Source: Ilyonectria destructans
Taxonomy: Eukaryota; Ascomycota; Sordariomycetes; Hypocreales; Nectriaceae
Assembly: GCA_020740775.1 (NCBI GenBank)
Contig: JAHEWK010000001.1
Coordinates: 5,828,001 to 5,892,000, forward strand
Reading direction: 5' to 3'
DNA: 64,000 bases
Shown one piece after another: positions 1 through 12,340 of the stretch; positions within the stretch are counted from its first letter, which is position 1; every line of letters starts with the position of its first letter. Under the pieces are notes generated by a model. That model searched no databases. It was not told the DNA's origin and saw nothing but the letters and a program-made list of their open reading frames with translations. The position numbers and the translations under genes were made by a program.

Positions 1-904
1 CAGAAATTGCCAACATGGTGTCTCCGCTCTGTGCCGCCTCAGGACTTTGAAGTTGTTCTCTTGCGAATTGATATGTCGCCGCTTTGTGGTAGAGGAACGG
101 GATCCGGACCTCGTCCATCGAGCCCGTCACCCATGCCCACTGACATGCCGAAAGCATGAGGCACATGTGCATGTACCCCGGATTCTCGAAGGACTTCTGG
201 ATTCTGGGGTATTGTCAGTGCGTATCCTGGCAGGTCGGCGATTTCGGGATGCCGGGAAAACTCACGCCGAGGACTGGAGCTCTCGAGCAACAGGTCTTTG
301 TCCCCATACGGTATACTGGGAAACTGTCCAAGTCGTGTTAGTGGTCAATTGTACGAAGGCGTTGGGCGGGCCGTCAAGGGCTCGTCAAGATGACGTACAG
401 TGACGCAGCAGTCGTTTAGAAGGTTCGGGGAGTGCATCAAACGAACCCCCAACATAGTCATTGAGGGGATCGATCAGCCCAGATGCAGGCTCGGCCAACA
501 CCATCTGTGCCTCGATGTCGATATTAACGTTCCCGGTCCCGCTGCCGCTGCCGCTGCCGCTCGCGCTCCCGCTGTTGGAGGGCGATGATTCATTGGATGG
601 TAATGATTGTTGGGGAACAGGATAGATGCATTCACTGCCGGTTTGGAGACAATTGGTGCTGAGTCGCCAATCAACGTTAGTGAAGACTCGGGCATCATCG
701 TGTACCAAGAGCCCGAGGCCGATATGGCGCGACGGCGGCGATGCAGGACTCGTGTATACCACAGCCTCGGGTCAAGGGTGCTAAAGGGAGCACATACCAA
801 AGTGGCTTCTGTTCGTCACACCGAACATGTCGTCTCTTACACGTCTGGCAGCCATTCTTGCTCCGTCGGTGGAATCTCCTCTTGCGGTCTTTGGGGGGAG
901 CCAT
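1..904 (-). CDS. Zn2Cys6 transcription factor (5' part, cut by left edge)
   Basis: Four exons are readable on the minus strand: 904-798, 658-399, 323-266 and 203 to beyond base 1. The introns are 139, 75 and 62 nt with GTATGT, GTACGT and GTGAGT donors. Exon 1 has a basic N-terminus and the first half of a fungal binuclear zinc cluster (GCQTCKRRHVRCDEQKP). Splicing to exon 2 supplies CTNCLQTGSEC, giving C-x2-C-x6-C...C-x2-C-x6-C. That the intron splits and restores the cluster is strong support for this model. A Gly-Ser hexanucleotide repeat tract follows, then a stretch ending LPEPSKRLLRH, typical of the linker before the fungal-specific regulatory domain. Exon 4 reads as the start of that domain. 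It is a nuclear DNA-binding regulator by family; the target genes are unknown. The C-terminal part is missing, so nothing can be said about completeness. Confidence 0.88.
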
Positions 905-3900
905 ATTCTCACGTGTGCATACTGTGGCTTGCCTTCACACTGATAATAGCCTCACCCACATGCTCGTCTCTCGTCAAGATCTATAGCTCTCGACTCGGGG
1001 ACAGGGCAGGAAATATGCCCCAAGGAGGCGACGATCTGATGAGGCACAGTCTCAGAAGGAAGGCCATCGACACTTGCCGCAACTCGTATCGAAATCTGGA
1101 CCTTGCCTGATACAATCCAAGTCGGATGGTGGGATGCCCCCAAACAACAGCCAGGAGCAAATTCGATTGCTCTAGACGAACCGTGCAGACATTACGGCCA
1201 ATCAAAGGGGGCTAATCCCCTGCCCTCATGACTCGCTAGGAGCCAGTGGCGGGGCGTTTTCCCAAGGTCAGTCGGCCGCCCACAAGCCTTGGGATCGTAG
1301 ATCGGTGAAGCCATCACGAAATGTTCGACGAAGCCTTCATTTGGTGCCTCGATCTGTATGGTTCGCGCCATAAATTTCCTACGTCACATCTGCAGGATGG
1401 CCTTATCCCCGTGGATGGGCCCTCTTCTGTAACGGAGGAGTGGCGCTAATTTGCCGCCAGCGGTTCCAAGGGGGTGGATAGCCCGGGGTTGTGGCGTGAA
1501 AGGTAGCTTTGTCAGCCGCTGATAAGTGAAGAGTAAGGGTTGTGGCTTGTCCTAATCGCTGACAGATGCTTGGACGGCATGATTGCCAAGGTTCATGAGC
1601 CGATCTTGACTCCAAATTGGGAAAAGGGTACGGAGGGCGGCGCCGAAAACCCCCACCCGAGCGGCCGCCCTGTGGCGGAGGTCCGGCCCGTGTGTGGAGC
1701 CTCTTCGGAGGATGCGATGGTAGCACGGGAGATCGATCATTGTCCATTGGTGCGGGGGACGGGTGGTTATTTTGGGATAAGGTCTCGGAGGATTGACAGG
1801 GGAAGGGCATTTAATGGAACCATTCTGGGTTGGTAGCCTGTGTTTAGTCGTTCATGTACCCACGTGCCATCCGTATTGATAAGAAGGGCACATCGGTCGA
1901 CGAGAAGAGGTGACCGAAGTTGCGAAGGAAGCCAGCCTTGTCCGTTTCGCTTTCCTGCATTGTCTCTTTTCGGTATTTTACCCGCACTTAACTTACTGTG
2001 TCTATCTTTCGAGGACGGCCGACCCCCGCCACTTCTGGGGTTGCTTGTCAACGTTCACAGTCCCCTCGGAGGAGGAGGTGGAGAGAAAACGACGTTGACC
2101 AACTTGATCGAGTCATATTAAGCGAGGGGGCGAACCGTCAGCATTGAGTGTACGACGACGACAACGTCACATCAAGGCTGGGACCAGGACGAGAATAAAA
2201 GGGATACGTGAGTGAGAACCCGACATGCCATGCCAAGCAGACTTCGTGTTCAACCCCCGGAGTCCCAACAAGCGATGGCGCCTAAAGATAGACTGGCTCA
2301 CGTGTTCGCGCGGGAGTGGTCGTGGCAGCCTGAGGCCAACACTTCGTTTTCAACCCAGGAAGCATGAAAGACGAGAGGTAAGGTTGCAGGCTAAGGCTAA
2401 CCCTTGTTTTAAGACGTACCGCACCCGGGATAAGGCGAACCCGAGACTGACTGCTGTCTGTCGTGTCACGTCCCCACCACGCAGATCCATGCGCGTGCTT
2501 GGTCACATGCGTCTCTATGCTTCATGCCAGCCATCTGGCTGCTGGGTCGCTGGGTCGCTGACTGCCATCATGCCTGTCATATATCTGGCGTTGCGTGTGG
2601 GCTGCGATCTGGCACCTGCCACACGCCAGCCCAACGCCAGCCATCCCACACGCACCAAACAGCCCTGACAGCCTTGCCCTCATCTCGTTGGCCTCAACAT
2701 GACGTTCGGAATCCCGACTTACCCACAAAACCCACTCCCATCACGGCGGCTCGCTCGCTGGCGCGGTCCACAATCCCTCGCCTCAACTTCAAGCTGAAGT
2801 CACGGTGGATGGATCACGGCGACATGCGAAACAAAGCAAAAAGCAAGCCAAGGTCCTTCGGCGTCCCACGAGTGCCAGCGGTGCCGCGAGCCAGCGCCTG
2901 GTGGAGCGGATGCAATGCCCACGTAGCCGACTGCTTGCATCAGCGTCAGGCCATGCTGTCGTCGAGATGATGGATGCCTTCAAAGTTTTGCCGGGGAGGG
3001 CTCTGCTCCTGTCCGGATCGCCCCCGTCCGTCGAGGACGTCGTGAGCGCCCAACTTGCCCAACGGCCAAGCCTCAGTTGCGGCTCTGGACGATCACCGCC
3101 AGTTGCGTCGCTTTGAAGGTTCTCGCATTTGAGCCTGGTGGTGTGCTGCGTCCGTCGATGTGTTGTTGAACTTTGTCCGGTGAGTGCGAGGAGGTGGTGG
3201 TGGGCATCAATCCGGGGGCGGTTGGGTGCTATTAGCTGGCATCGCCTTAGGCCCCTTGGTGCCCGACTCTCATCTCAGTCCCGCCATTGACCGCTCCTCG
3301 CCGTTCCGGGTAGTCCCCTGCTCCCGATTCTCCCGCGTGAGGTCATCTCTACCTGATGCTGCCAGCGCGCCTTGGGCAACAACGCCAGCGCCCAATGATG
3401 CCGGGAAATTGCCTCGCTAGGGCCAAGGCCGTGGGTGAGCTGCCACCCTTCAACCACAAACATCTGGGGTAGTCCTGGACCTCTGACGAAACCTGTCCCG
3501 CTCTCCCAGTCCCCTCGGCTACGAAGTACACAGCCAGCCAGTCCTCGCCAGCCCAGATTTCGTTCGATCAACAAGCGCACCCACCCTCGCACGAGATCAC
3601 AGGCCCGCCCGATGGCTGGGCTCTGCGCTTGCTTGCGTCAACAGCGGACCGTTGCCTCTCCCAGCCAGGCGGACTCTAGAACCCTCCAACATTTAGAGAA
3701 TTAGGGCGACTTTGTTGCAAATCTTTCCAGAAAGGACTTGGTGTTTTGCTTCAGTGCTGGTCCCTGTTCACTCCGCTACTAGCGAACGGGGTATCTCTTC
3801 TTATTGCCATTTGACCAGGATCAGTCTACTTGACATGCTGCCCAGCTCGCTTGCTGCCTCACGAACGAAGATAAAATCATCACTATTCCGAGCACCACCC

Positions 3901-4349
3901 CAGGTCTCACTCGTGCCAACTCAATCAGCATTCCCAACACTGGCGACTGGTTCGCTGAAAACGCTCCAAGGACCTTGCACTACCGTTAGTGCTTTACTGT
4001 TTTCCTGCAAGACTTGGTACAAGTCAGCTGGCGTTATTGTTGTGGACTGGTCCCCTGCCCAGGCCCCGGGACACACCGCCTAGAATCGCCGACAGGAAGA
4101 CCCAGGAACTCGACATCTCAGGAACCCTAGCCACCGTGGATTGCCCCGGAGTGATTGGAACCAGCCTTTTGGAAGAACCAAGGATCTCAGCCCGAGGCCC
4201 CATAGTGTGCGAGCTGTCCGTCGGTTTTAGTCTCTTTTTTTGGAACCCGAGGCCCCGGTCCCGTTGCTTCTTCTACTCCTGTGGATTTCTCTTTATCAGC
4301 CGCGAGTCTCGTCAAGTCTTGCCAAAGTTAACGCTGCGCTTTTACCATT
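905..4349. other. Long intergenic region, no gene supported
   Basis: This 3.4-kb gap separates two divergently transcribed genes and presumably holds both promoters and their 5' leaders. Open frames up to 148 codons occur (for example 2225-2668 and 2524-2970), but they overlap one another in several frames, are rich in Arg, Ser, Pro and Cys, and lack recognisable motifs or splice-linked partners. Short local near-repeats occur around 2240 and 2340 (ACTTCGTGTTCAACCC and a one-mismatch copy). No tRNA-like B box was seen. Confidence 0.5.
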
Positions 4350-5520
4350 ATGAGCGAGAGCGACATGGCCCAACCAGAGTTTGCCTACAGATCTTCCGCC
4401 ATGTCCGGTAGTCCCTGGAATCCTTCGCGAAGGTAGGTCATCAATCAACCTTGGATCGATCTTGGAGGAGTCAAAGTTTGGCTGATCACCTGGTAGTTCC
4501 TTTGCCGAACCCCAGTCACATGGAGGGTTTGACAATGGCTTTTACCAGACCCCAAGGTATGACAAGCACCAAAGCCCCCTTGCTTGGACGCTTTAGTAAC
4601 ATCCACCTTCTCAAAGTGCCTCGAGCGACAACTACTCAGCCAGCTCCTATAACTTAGCTGGCGGCATGCCCATAAGCGCCAATGGACATATGTCGCGCGC
4701 CGAGACAGTTTATTCCGCTGGTCCGGCGTACAGTTCGCGCCCTCCGTCCGGTTCATACGGCAAGACAACAGTCGGCCATGGATCCTACAAGAGCTCTGGC
4801 TCTCAAGGATGGGACCCCCAAGACAGGTACTCGCCCACCGACTCGGTTGACGACATCATTGCGTCGCCCAACCTATCAGACTACTCCCTGGAGAATGGGA
4901 TGAACACCGCCACTTCCGGAGGGAAGTCGAAACCGAGCAGCACCAAGAGTCGATCGCAGCGACGACCCTCGAATCGAGACGAGTTCGATGGTCCACACCA
5001 GTTTCTGCAGCGTCCACCTCCCGATGTGATTGCAATGCAGGAGCGAGAACTCCCCCATCTACCTACGAACCTCCACGTTCAGGAGCAGGATAATGTCCTC
5101 AGCCAAGTCAACGACCGGCTTTCGCAGTGCGCATATGATTTCGTCGCGAAGTATCAGTTTCCGATCCCGTTGACTCAGGACATGAGGCCTGTAGAGCGGC
5201 CTCAGGATCGAGAGTGGACCGAATGGGTTTACCTCTTGAAGCGGTTGGCGACAAAGCGTCGCATCCCGGCACGAGTTTTATACAATGGGCAAATTAAGCA
5301 GTTTGTCACTATTCTGGAGAACTCGCTGGAGATGCGACATGCCGCCAAACACCAAAGCCGCCCTCTCAAGGATGACCGAAACATCCTTCAGTTGATCTCC
5401 GCCGGCATTCAGGTGGCCAAGATCCTGAAGGATGCTTCCGCCATGGACTACCTTGATAGATTATACGTTTCCACGGAGAAGCAGATCTCAGACCGTTCCG
5501 CCTCGCGGTACCGGTCTTGA
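4350..5520 (+). CDS. Uncharacterised conserved-looking fungal protein, 348 aa
   Basis: Three exons (4350-4432, 4497-4556, 4617-5520) join in frame through introns of 64 and 60 nt with GTAGGT and GTATGA donors. I chose the ATG at 4350 because the spliced frame continues cleanly from it. The first ~150 residues are Ser, Tyr, Gly and Pro rich and probably disordered. The second half (about 170-348) is ordered and charged, with predicted helices (for example the segments around DRLSQCAYDFVAKYQFPIPL and EWTEWVYLLKRLATKRRIPA). No signal peptide or membrane segment is visible. I do not recognise the family and assign no function. The amphipathic helices and basic patches would suit a nuclear or cytosolic protein, which is inference only. 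Confidence 0.82.
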
Positions 5521-7413
5521 GATGACTGCCTCCATATGAGTCTACACAATGACTCGACCACGTTTTATGACATATCCTGATGACAGGAATGACAACCAGC
5601 CGAACACGACCACGGCACAGAACAAGAACAGGGACCCGAAGGGGGCCCACACGTTGGCGACTTTGCAAGTCGGATTGTGAATGATAATGTTTTTGTTTGT
5701 TATATGGAGCGGGCATCTTTCTCAGCTGCTCAATTTGGCACGCATGTCGAGCAACGGTTCGTCGCCGGAAGCACAGGCCCTTTACTCGGTGAGGGAAGCC
5801 TTCGTTTGGAGCGTCTCGGGAGTTTTTTGTGGTCTGGTTTTGCTTTTGGCGAAAGTGTTGCGTTGTCTTTTTCCGTTGATTTGCAGCGTTTGCTTTTTAT
5901 TGACCCCTGACACTTGTCAGATCATATGCTGTCACCGTACACCTGTATGACTTGGGGTTCTATGGGAGAGGCGCGCGACGAGGTCAGCCTGGCGTCGTGC
6001 CCATTGGAGGCGTTGGGAACTGATGAGGTTGGGAGTGTTGGGCGGGAGCGTTGGGCAATGGGATGTGGGGATAGTTATGAAGGGGAGTCAGGTGGCAAAT
6101 CTACTCGGTTTTTGCTTGAGCCGGCTGTAGGATTATGTGGTGGAACAGTTGTTGGGCTGTTTTGAGTATGATGAGATTTGAAGATTGACCGAACCATACA
6201 GCAGAAGGTTGTGGAAAGCTGGGCAAGATGGGACACGAGACAATGAAGAGATGCCAAGTTCTGCACATAGATTGAAACGAAGTACGATGCAAATGTCAGC
6301 ATGATGAAGACGCCTCCTTGTTCTGGCCAATAAACGTGACCATTGTAGTGTCTGGTTCCCGAGAATGAACGAATAATTGCAAGTTCCGGGTTTCTCTAGG
6401 GTAAGGCTCTACGCCGGGGTGAGGTTGGGTATTGACCGAGACCAGCCACAGATGGAATGATCCAATGCTGCGGCTGGTGCGACCAAAAAAAAGCCTAGAT
6501 GCTTGATGAGATTCGGATTGATGATGTAGTCACGGGTTTGTATTGAGGCCTTCCCTGGCGGTGATCATGTCATGCATAGTGACCCGATGCATCTTAGACG
6601 CCTGCCAGTGATGGCCGATAGTTGATGATGCAGGTGATTTGAGCTGTTGCACAACCCCAGGCGGAGGACGCACGGCCAGTCATGACAGACGCATTATTCG
6701 CGGTTATGCACATTGTGGAAGAGCGTGCGCTCAATCGTCTGGGCTCAGAGGGGAATAGTGCGGGATCGTCCCGCCTTATGCACATGTGCAGAAATGATTG
6801 GCTCTGCGCATGCTCTCATGCTTCCGTCCACCGAAGTGCGAAGGGAAGCTGCGGCCGGTCGAGGTCGGCGACGCCCAGTCGGTCGCCAGTTAGGCTTAGT
6901 GCGACTCCCGGCACAGGCTGGTAGGCGTCGATGGCGAGCAATAAGCCCCACGAAACCCCAAGAACGTCGACCGAGAGAGATCCTGATGAGTCCAGCTTTT
7001 TTGCCTCCTTAAAGCAGGAATGCCCCGTGCTCAATCGTCGCTCTTGCTTCCCCCATTTCTCTCTCCGTGAGCCTGGCCTGCGGACGAAGAGCGGGTGAAT
7101 ACGTGCGGAATCAGCGCCTGCGACTCTCTCTGTGGCTGCCCACTACAGTTGCGACTGCGACAGCGAGCAACCGACAGTGCGCGATAGCGACATTAGACAA
7201 CCCATCTCGTTCTCCAGCAATCCAGATCGGGAATTTGGTCGCATTACCACTGTCCCAAGTTCTTATACCGAAATTCCCCATCTTAACTCCCTTTCCACCC
7301 CAGGTTTTCCCTCTGGGTAGACCGCGCCCACCAACATCTAATCTCTGGCCATCGGACCGGATAACATCCCAAGCATCCCGGACCTCGACCATCTCGTCCC
7401 CCTCTCCTTCACA
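5521..7413. other. Intergenic region upstream of zinc-cluster gene
   Basis: A 1.9-kb gap holds the 3' region of the preceding gene and the probable promoter and leader of the following one. The last 250 bases are pyrimidine-rich (CCATCTCGTTCTCC, CTCGTCCCCCTCTCC) as is usual just before fungal start codons. Open frames here are short or lie in shadow frames. No gene is supported. Confidence 0.5.
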
Positions 7414-9754
7414 ATGGCCTCCGTTACTTCCAGGTCCCCGAACGGGTCATCGCCCTACGACTTCGATTCCGCCGCCGAGACCGACGAGTCGTGGCAGTAC
7501 ATCGACTACAATGCCGCTGGTTCTACGCCCTCCTCCATTGGCTTCCTTTCTGACCCTGCCAGCGGCAGCTTGAGCAGCTTCGCCGTTATTGGCAATGTTC
7601 CTGGCAACACCCCGTCGCCCTCGGCTGCGTCGCCGCTCCTCTTGGGCGAGATGGACCATTCGGCCTTCTTCCCCAGCAATGCATCCTTCCCTGCGCAGTC
7701 GGACACTCTCGGCTCTGATATGTTCTCAACGGCGGCGACGGTGGCGACGACGGATGGCGGGTTCGCCTCAGTCCCTGGATTTATGACACCCCAGCAATAC
7801 CTATTCCCACAGCAGGACCCGACCCAATTCTCGCCGCAGGAGCTGAATGGTATGCTGGTGACTCGGACGGTGTCCCGTTCGTCACAGGGTGCTGATGATC
7901 AAGCAGACATGGCGCCATTGATGAATGCCTTCCAAGCCGATATGTTCCCGGCGACATCAGAGGGCCAGGTTCAAGTCCCTCAAGTTGACCTAAATATTCC
8001 TCAGCCTTTCCAAGCCGACGCCAACGTGCCGCCATGGAACCCTACTAACCCGCGAGGAACCGATGCCAACATGTTCATCATGGATGACTTCGGCAGCTCG
8101 TCACCCCAGAGCATGCAGTCGCACAGTACCTCGTCTCCCGGTTCCAGACCCAGCCCTGGCGGTAGTAGGTCACCTCCCACGCAGATACGCAGGGTCAAGG
8201 TTGGAAAGGTAGAGAAGAAGAAGGTGGAACAGTCGGGCAACTTCGTCATCATGACCCCGACGTCCATCTCTGCCCACGCCGGCAGGCCCAACCCTTTTGA
8301 GTGCTTCGAGGCCATGCGGACGAGCCAGCGAGGACGAAAGGGCCCCTTGGCGAACGCCACCAAGGAGAACGCACTTCAGGTTCGACGACTGGGTGCCTGC
8401 TTCTGCTGTCACAGCCGCAAGGTTAAGTGTGACAAGGAGCGACCCTGCAAGAGCTGCAAGAAACTCATGGTTACCGTCCCCCAGGTCGTCTGCTGGCAGT
8501 TTGGTGATTTCGTGCCCATTCTGTTTCCAGACTTCATCCGCGGCCACTTTCGCAAGGAGGAGATGTCCAAGTTCATGTCTGAGAACATTGAAGGCTTCGT
8601 GGTGAATGGCGTAGAGCAGCCTTGCTCTGTCGAGTTGTTCTCTGGTCCGCGGTTCTCGACTGTGCTAGCCGTTGACGCCAAGTTTTTTACCCCTGCGACT
8701 TGTGACGTTGTGCAGCACTGGCATATGAACGTGGGACCAGGTCGGGCGGACCTCCAGTCCAATGGATCCGCCGCCATCGGAATCGAATTTGAGACGAGCG
8801 CCCAGCGAGATAGCCTCAAGAAGCGGACCAGGAAGTACATCCAAGATACCATTGCGGAGCCTGCTTTTGCGATCCAAGTCACCGACTCCATCAGCCATAC
8901 ACCCCTGCCTAGGAAAGTTCTTGAGATTGTTAAGGACTTTGCGGAAGAGACCGAATCTCTCATGGTCAAGCGAGCGCTCTCCATTTACTGCATGCACTAC
9001 ATCATGACCAGACATCTCTGCCTCACTGGGCAGACCATTGACTCACTCGGGGCCACTGGCCTGGTCCCCCAGAACGTCAACCGACTCACTTCCCGAGTCC
9101 TGGCTCGACAGATCAAGTCCATCATTGACGAGATGATGATGCGGGAGATGGTCCAGCTGTTCGAGCTCTTCTCTAAGTCTCTCAAGCCCAAGTCTCGGCG
9201 CGAATGGGCGCCCTGCCTTGCCGCGTTCCTGACCCTCTGCCTCTTTATGGAGACCGTCGAGATGGCTGCCGACATTTTTGTACTGTCCCAGAACGAGATT
9301 GGTATTAGAAACGGGTCTCGCCCCGAGTACGATAGAAGCGTCGCACTCAACACATGCAAGGAGGTCGAGAACATGCCATTCAAGCAGTTCGCGTGGCAGT
9401 TCCACCAAGTCTATCAGACGCACATCAAGGAACCTAATGCCAAGAGCTTCAACCCACTGGTCCACCCCACTGAGCGGGGTGAACTGGATGCGGCGGCGGC
9501 CAAACTGGCGGCGCGGTTAGGTGAACTTCTCTACGGCGAGGATTGTAAGTATAGCCGGAAGACATGAGGGAGACACGAATACTAATCGGGCTACAGGGCT
9601 TGACGTACAATCCCTCTCCGAGGCCGATATTCTCCAGGATACGGCACAACACCCGTACCCGAGCAACCCACAATATTTGTACACTGGCCGCCTCGTGGCC
9701 AGGTTCCTCAGGTCATTCCATGATGATAAATGGATTTGGGGGGAGTGGGCGTGA
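7414..9754 (+). CDS. Zn2Cys6-type transcription factor with central zinc cluster, 762 aa
   Basis: Exon 1 is 7414-9544 and exon 2 is 9597-9754. The 52-nt intron has GTAAGT and a TACTAAT branch site, and splicing replaces a premature stop with a 52-residue tail ending WIWGEWA. Residues 1-300 are Ser/Pro/Gln/Met-rich and look like an activation region. A zinc cluster lies near the middle: C329-x2-C332-x6-C339-x5-C345-x2-C348-x11-C360. The last spacing (11) is longer than the 6-8 usual in Gal4-type clusters, yet the basic loop HSRKVKCDKERPC is canonical. The remaining 400 residues form a conserved-looking helical domain with no match I can name. It is expected to be a nuclear DNA-binding regulator. 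Target genes and signals cannot be inferred from neighbours. Confidence 0.9.
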
Positions 9755-12082
9755 GAGTATTGCATGCCGGAATGAGTCATCATTAGGCGGTTGGACGTAC
9801 GAGGCAACGGTTTGTAACGGCTAAGTTATGGCGCAAGTTAGGTTTTGGATCAGCGGCGAATTTGGATACCCTTGACAGGTAGGATGACAATGTTACGAAG
9901 AACGAAGGTTTATATTCTGGAACAGCGAGTACTTTTTGTGGATACATCTCAAGTATATATATTTACAGACACAAGATATGTTTGACCGATTTTAGTCCTG
10001 ATTGTCATATTGTTTTCAATGACGCCAGGGTGGAGCGGACAGGTTGTCTAGACCTTTGTGTTTTTCTCCCACTCGAACGAATAAAATAAGTTGACACGCA
10101 TGCGCATTGAAAACGCGAGGTGTAGGCATTTCGTGGGTGCCGCCAGAGCGGACTTTGTGTGTGCGTATATCTGTGCAGACATCCCGACTCAAAGGAACAC
10201 TTGTACCATCGGAGTTAGGGATGATCGGGGGAAGGGTGCTATGCCCCTGTTGCAAGATGATGAGACATCACATGTGAAAGGGCCAAGGCCATTTCCGCAG
10301 CGACATAACACATAGTGCTCGACAGGCGTTGTGCTTCACATGATGGCGTTTTGGCGGGCAGCTGAACGACGCGACGGTTTCCGACTCAAATCTCAATCGG
10401 AACCATGCGAACCATATGCGGAGCACTGCTCCGGTTCGGCGATGCCTTCTGCCATGTCACCAAGGCGCATTGGAATGCCGAAGCGAGGAAATCCCTGTGG
10501 TGTTTGTGGCTGCCACTGAAGACAGAAACAAAAGGGCGTTGTTGAGTGTGGAAGAAGGAGAACTTTGCAGAAATTTATAGCGGCGCCGGGAGGCTGGTGA
10601 CAGGTGACACGGGTGGCACCCCACGTGACACGAACCAACTACCGTGCCTATTTCTCAACGGTGGATCACGCCTAGTCTTGCCTCTCTTTTCTCTTCTTCA
10701 CACATTTTCCGCACGGCTAATCAACCGACAACGAAATCATCTACTTGGTTTTCGGTCATATGCGTGCCAGAGTGACGGAGTCCCTGCCAAGTCGTGTTAC
10801 ATCGTCTTCTACGGCGAGATGCAGCCTGTCTCGCTGATCCGCGCAGGGCCTCCTACATACCGCGTCCCTAGGACCTCTCAGCTTAGTACCTGACTACCGG
10901 CCGTTCGTCGGCAATTGACCACTGGGGCCGTCTCTAAAGAGTCATTGTGCGCCCTTAAACCCATCGGCCCCTGGCGTGTTGCGCAGGTGCGAGCTATGTC
11001 GAGAAGACGACGTCGCTCTCGTATCCGATCCCTGTAGCACTCAGCATGCCTTGTTCCCTTGTTGCCTTGTGGGACGGGATGGGCTTATTTGTCGTGGACC
11101 TTCGGGCAACCCGCCGAGTGGCTGGGCTCGTACGTGACGGGCGGAGGCCGTCTTGTTCATGCCCGTGGCCGAAGTCACTCTCAATTGTGTCGTTGAGTCT
11201 AGTCGCCTCGACCCGAGGAACAGGACTACGGAACCGGGTGCATCCTGAACCGATGCTGCGTGCTCAAGAAACACATGTAAGGTAGTGAGCGTGACACCGC
11301 ACCGTTGATTAACTGAACGGCTTCTTTGAGAGTCTCTGGATGGGCCGTAGCTCCTGGCCGGCGCTTCGACGAACGCTTCGGCGTTTCGGCGCATCTCGTA
11401 GGTCCGAGACTTCTGTTGCCTTTGTATCGCAGCTCTTGTTACAGTCCGCCCTGAATTTGAAGTGCTCGATTCGTCCATCCACGCTGACGGGACCGAAAGC
11501 ACAAGTAAGACACAGCCAGCTTCCATCCGAGGCTGACATTGTTGGTCAATGCCACAAACAGTTCGGCTGTACACTCACCTGTCACAATGGCGGACTTCCC
11601 TCATCCTATGAGGCGTGTTGTTCCTTCATCCTATTCTGGCCCAACTCTGCGGCCAGGCGTCTTTGAAGTCGGCGACTTGCAGCAATGGCAGCGGTTGCTA
11701 TTCACACACCGAGCTGACGACGACATCCTACGAAGCGGACCACTCTGAGCAACGCCGGGTCGGATAAGTTCTGTAAATCAGCAGCGTTTGTGACGCCGTA
11801 AGGCATGCGAAGCCACTCTCACCATCTCTCAATGTTGATCGCACTGCTGTGCCCTCGTTTCGGGTTCGGACGCTGACAGCAAGCACATTTGTGAACGATG
11901 TCCAAAGTATAAAGGCTTGAAGTGTCCTCCGAGAAGATCCAAACTCCCCAAGCCTCTACAACACAACCAGTTGAAACCATTCCCCTTCACAGTCTACTCG
12001 CTCTGCAAGATCGTCAACAGATTGAACTTTCTACCCTGCTTCTTCACTTCTTTCTCCGAGAGATTCTCGATTTATCCAAGTC
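9755..12082. other. Intergenic region, no convincing gene
   Basis: This 2.3-kb stretch starts with an AT-rich 3' region (around 9940-10020). Overlapping open frames of 115-177 codons occur (10546-10893 plus, 11041-11574 minus), but their translations are low-information and conflict between strands, so I do not call them. A TATA box and pyrimidine/CA-rich leader appear at the right end (11908 onward). Confidence 0.45.
11908..11913 (+). promoter_or_regulatory. TATA box before possible micro-gene
   Basis: TATAAA lies 170 bases upstream of the ATG at 12083. Between them is a CAACC/CTTC-rich stretch resembling fungal 5' leaders. This suggests a transcription unit even though the encoded product is doubtful. 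Confidence 0.4.
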
Positions 12083-12340
12083 ATGGATGCCTCCACCCGC
12101 CACCCTGTCTGCGCTACGAAGGACTCTGAGAGCAGCAACGTTACGAAGGGATCCGACCCTGGGAACAATGGCCCTACTACCGAATTTCCTATCGATCCAA
12201 GTAAGTCTCTGATCCTCCCCCCCCAGAAAGGAGTGCCCCTCCGACATGAAGTGGAACCAACCCTGTCGTGTATCTTTCTTTCACCCGCAGTGGCATGTGC
12301 CGCCACAGGAACGGTGACTCCCCGATTGGAGTATTGCTGA
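12083..12340 (+). CDS. Possible micro-gene (55 aa spliced, 85 aa unspliced)
   Basis: An ATG follows a TATA box and a leader-like sequence. A well-formed intron lies at 12201-12290 (GTAAGT donor, pyrimidine-rich tract, CCCGCAG acceptor). It is 90 nt long with no stop in frame, so both spliced and unspliced readings end at the same TGA (12338-12340). The product is hydrophilic at the start (Ser, Thr, Asn, Asp) and has no recognisable domain or signal peptide. It may equally be a non-coding transcript or part of an annotated leader of another locus. The promoter-plus-intron grammar is the only support. Confidence 0.25.
   Translation: MDASTRHPVCATKDSESSNVTKGSDPGNNGPTTEFPIDPSKSLILPPQKGVPLRHEVEPTLSCIFLSPAVACAATGTVTPRLEYC

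Noticed and set aside
11041..11574. 177-codon minus-strand frame
   Set aside because: Low-information translation, no splice partners, conflicting open frames on the other strand.
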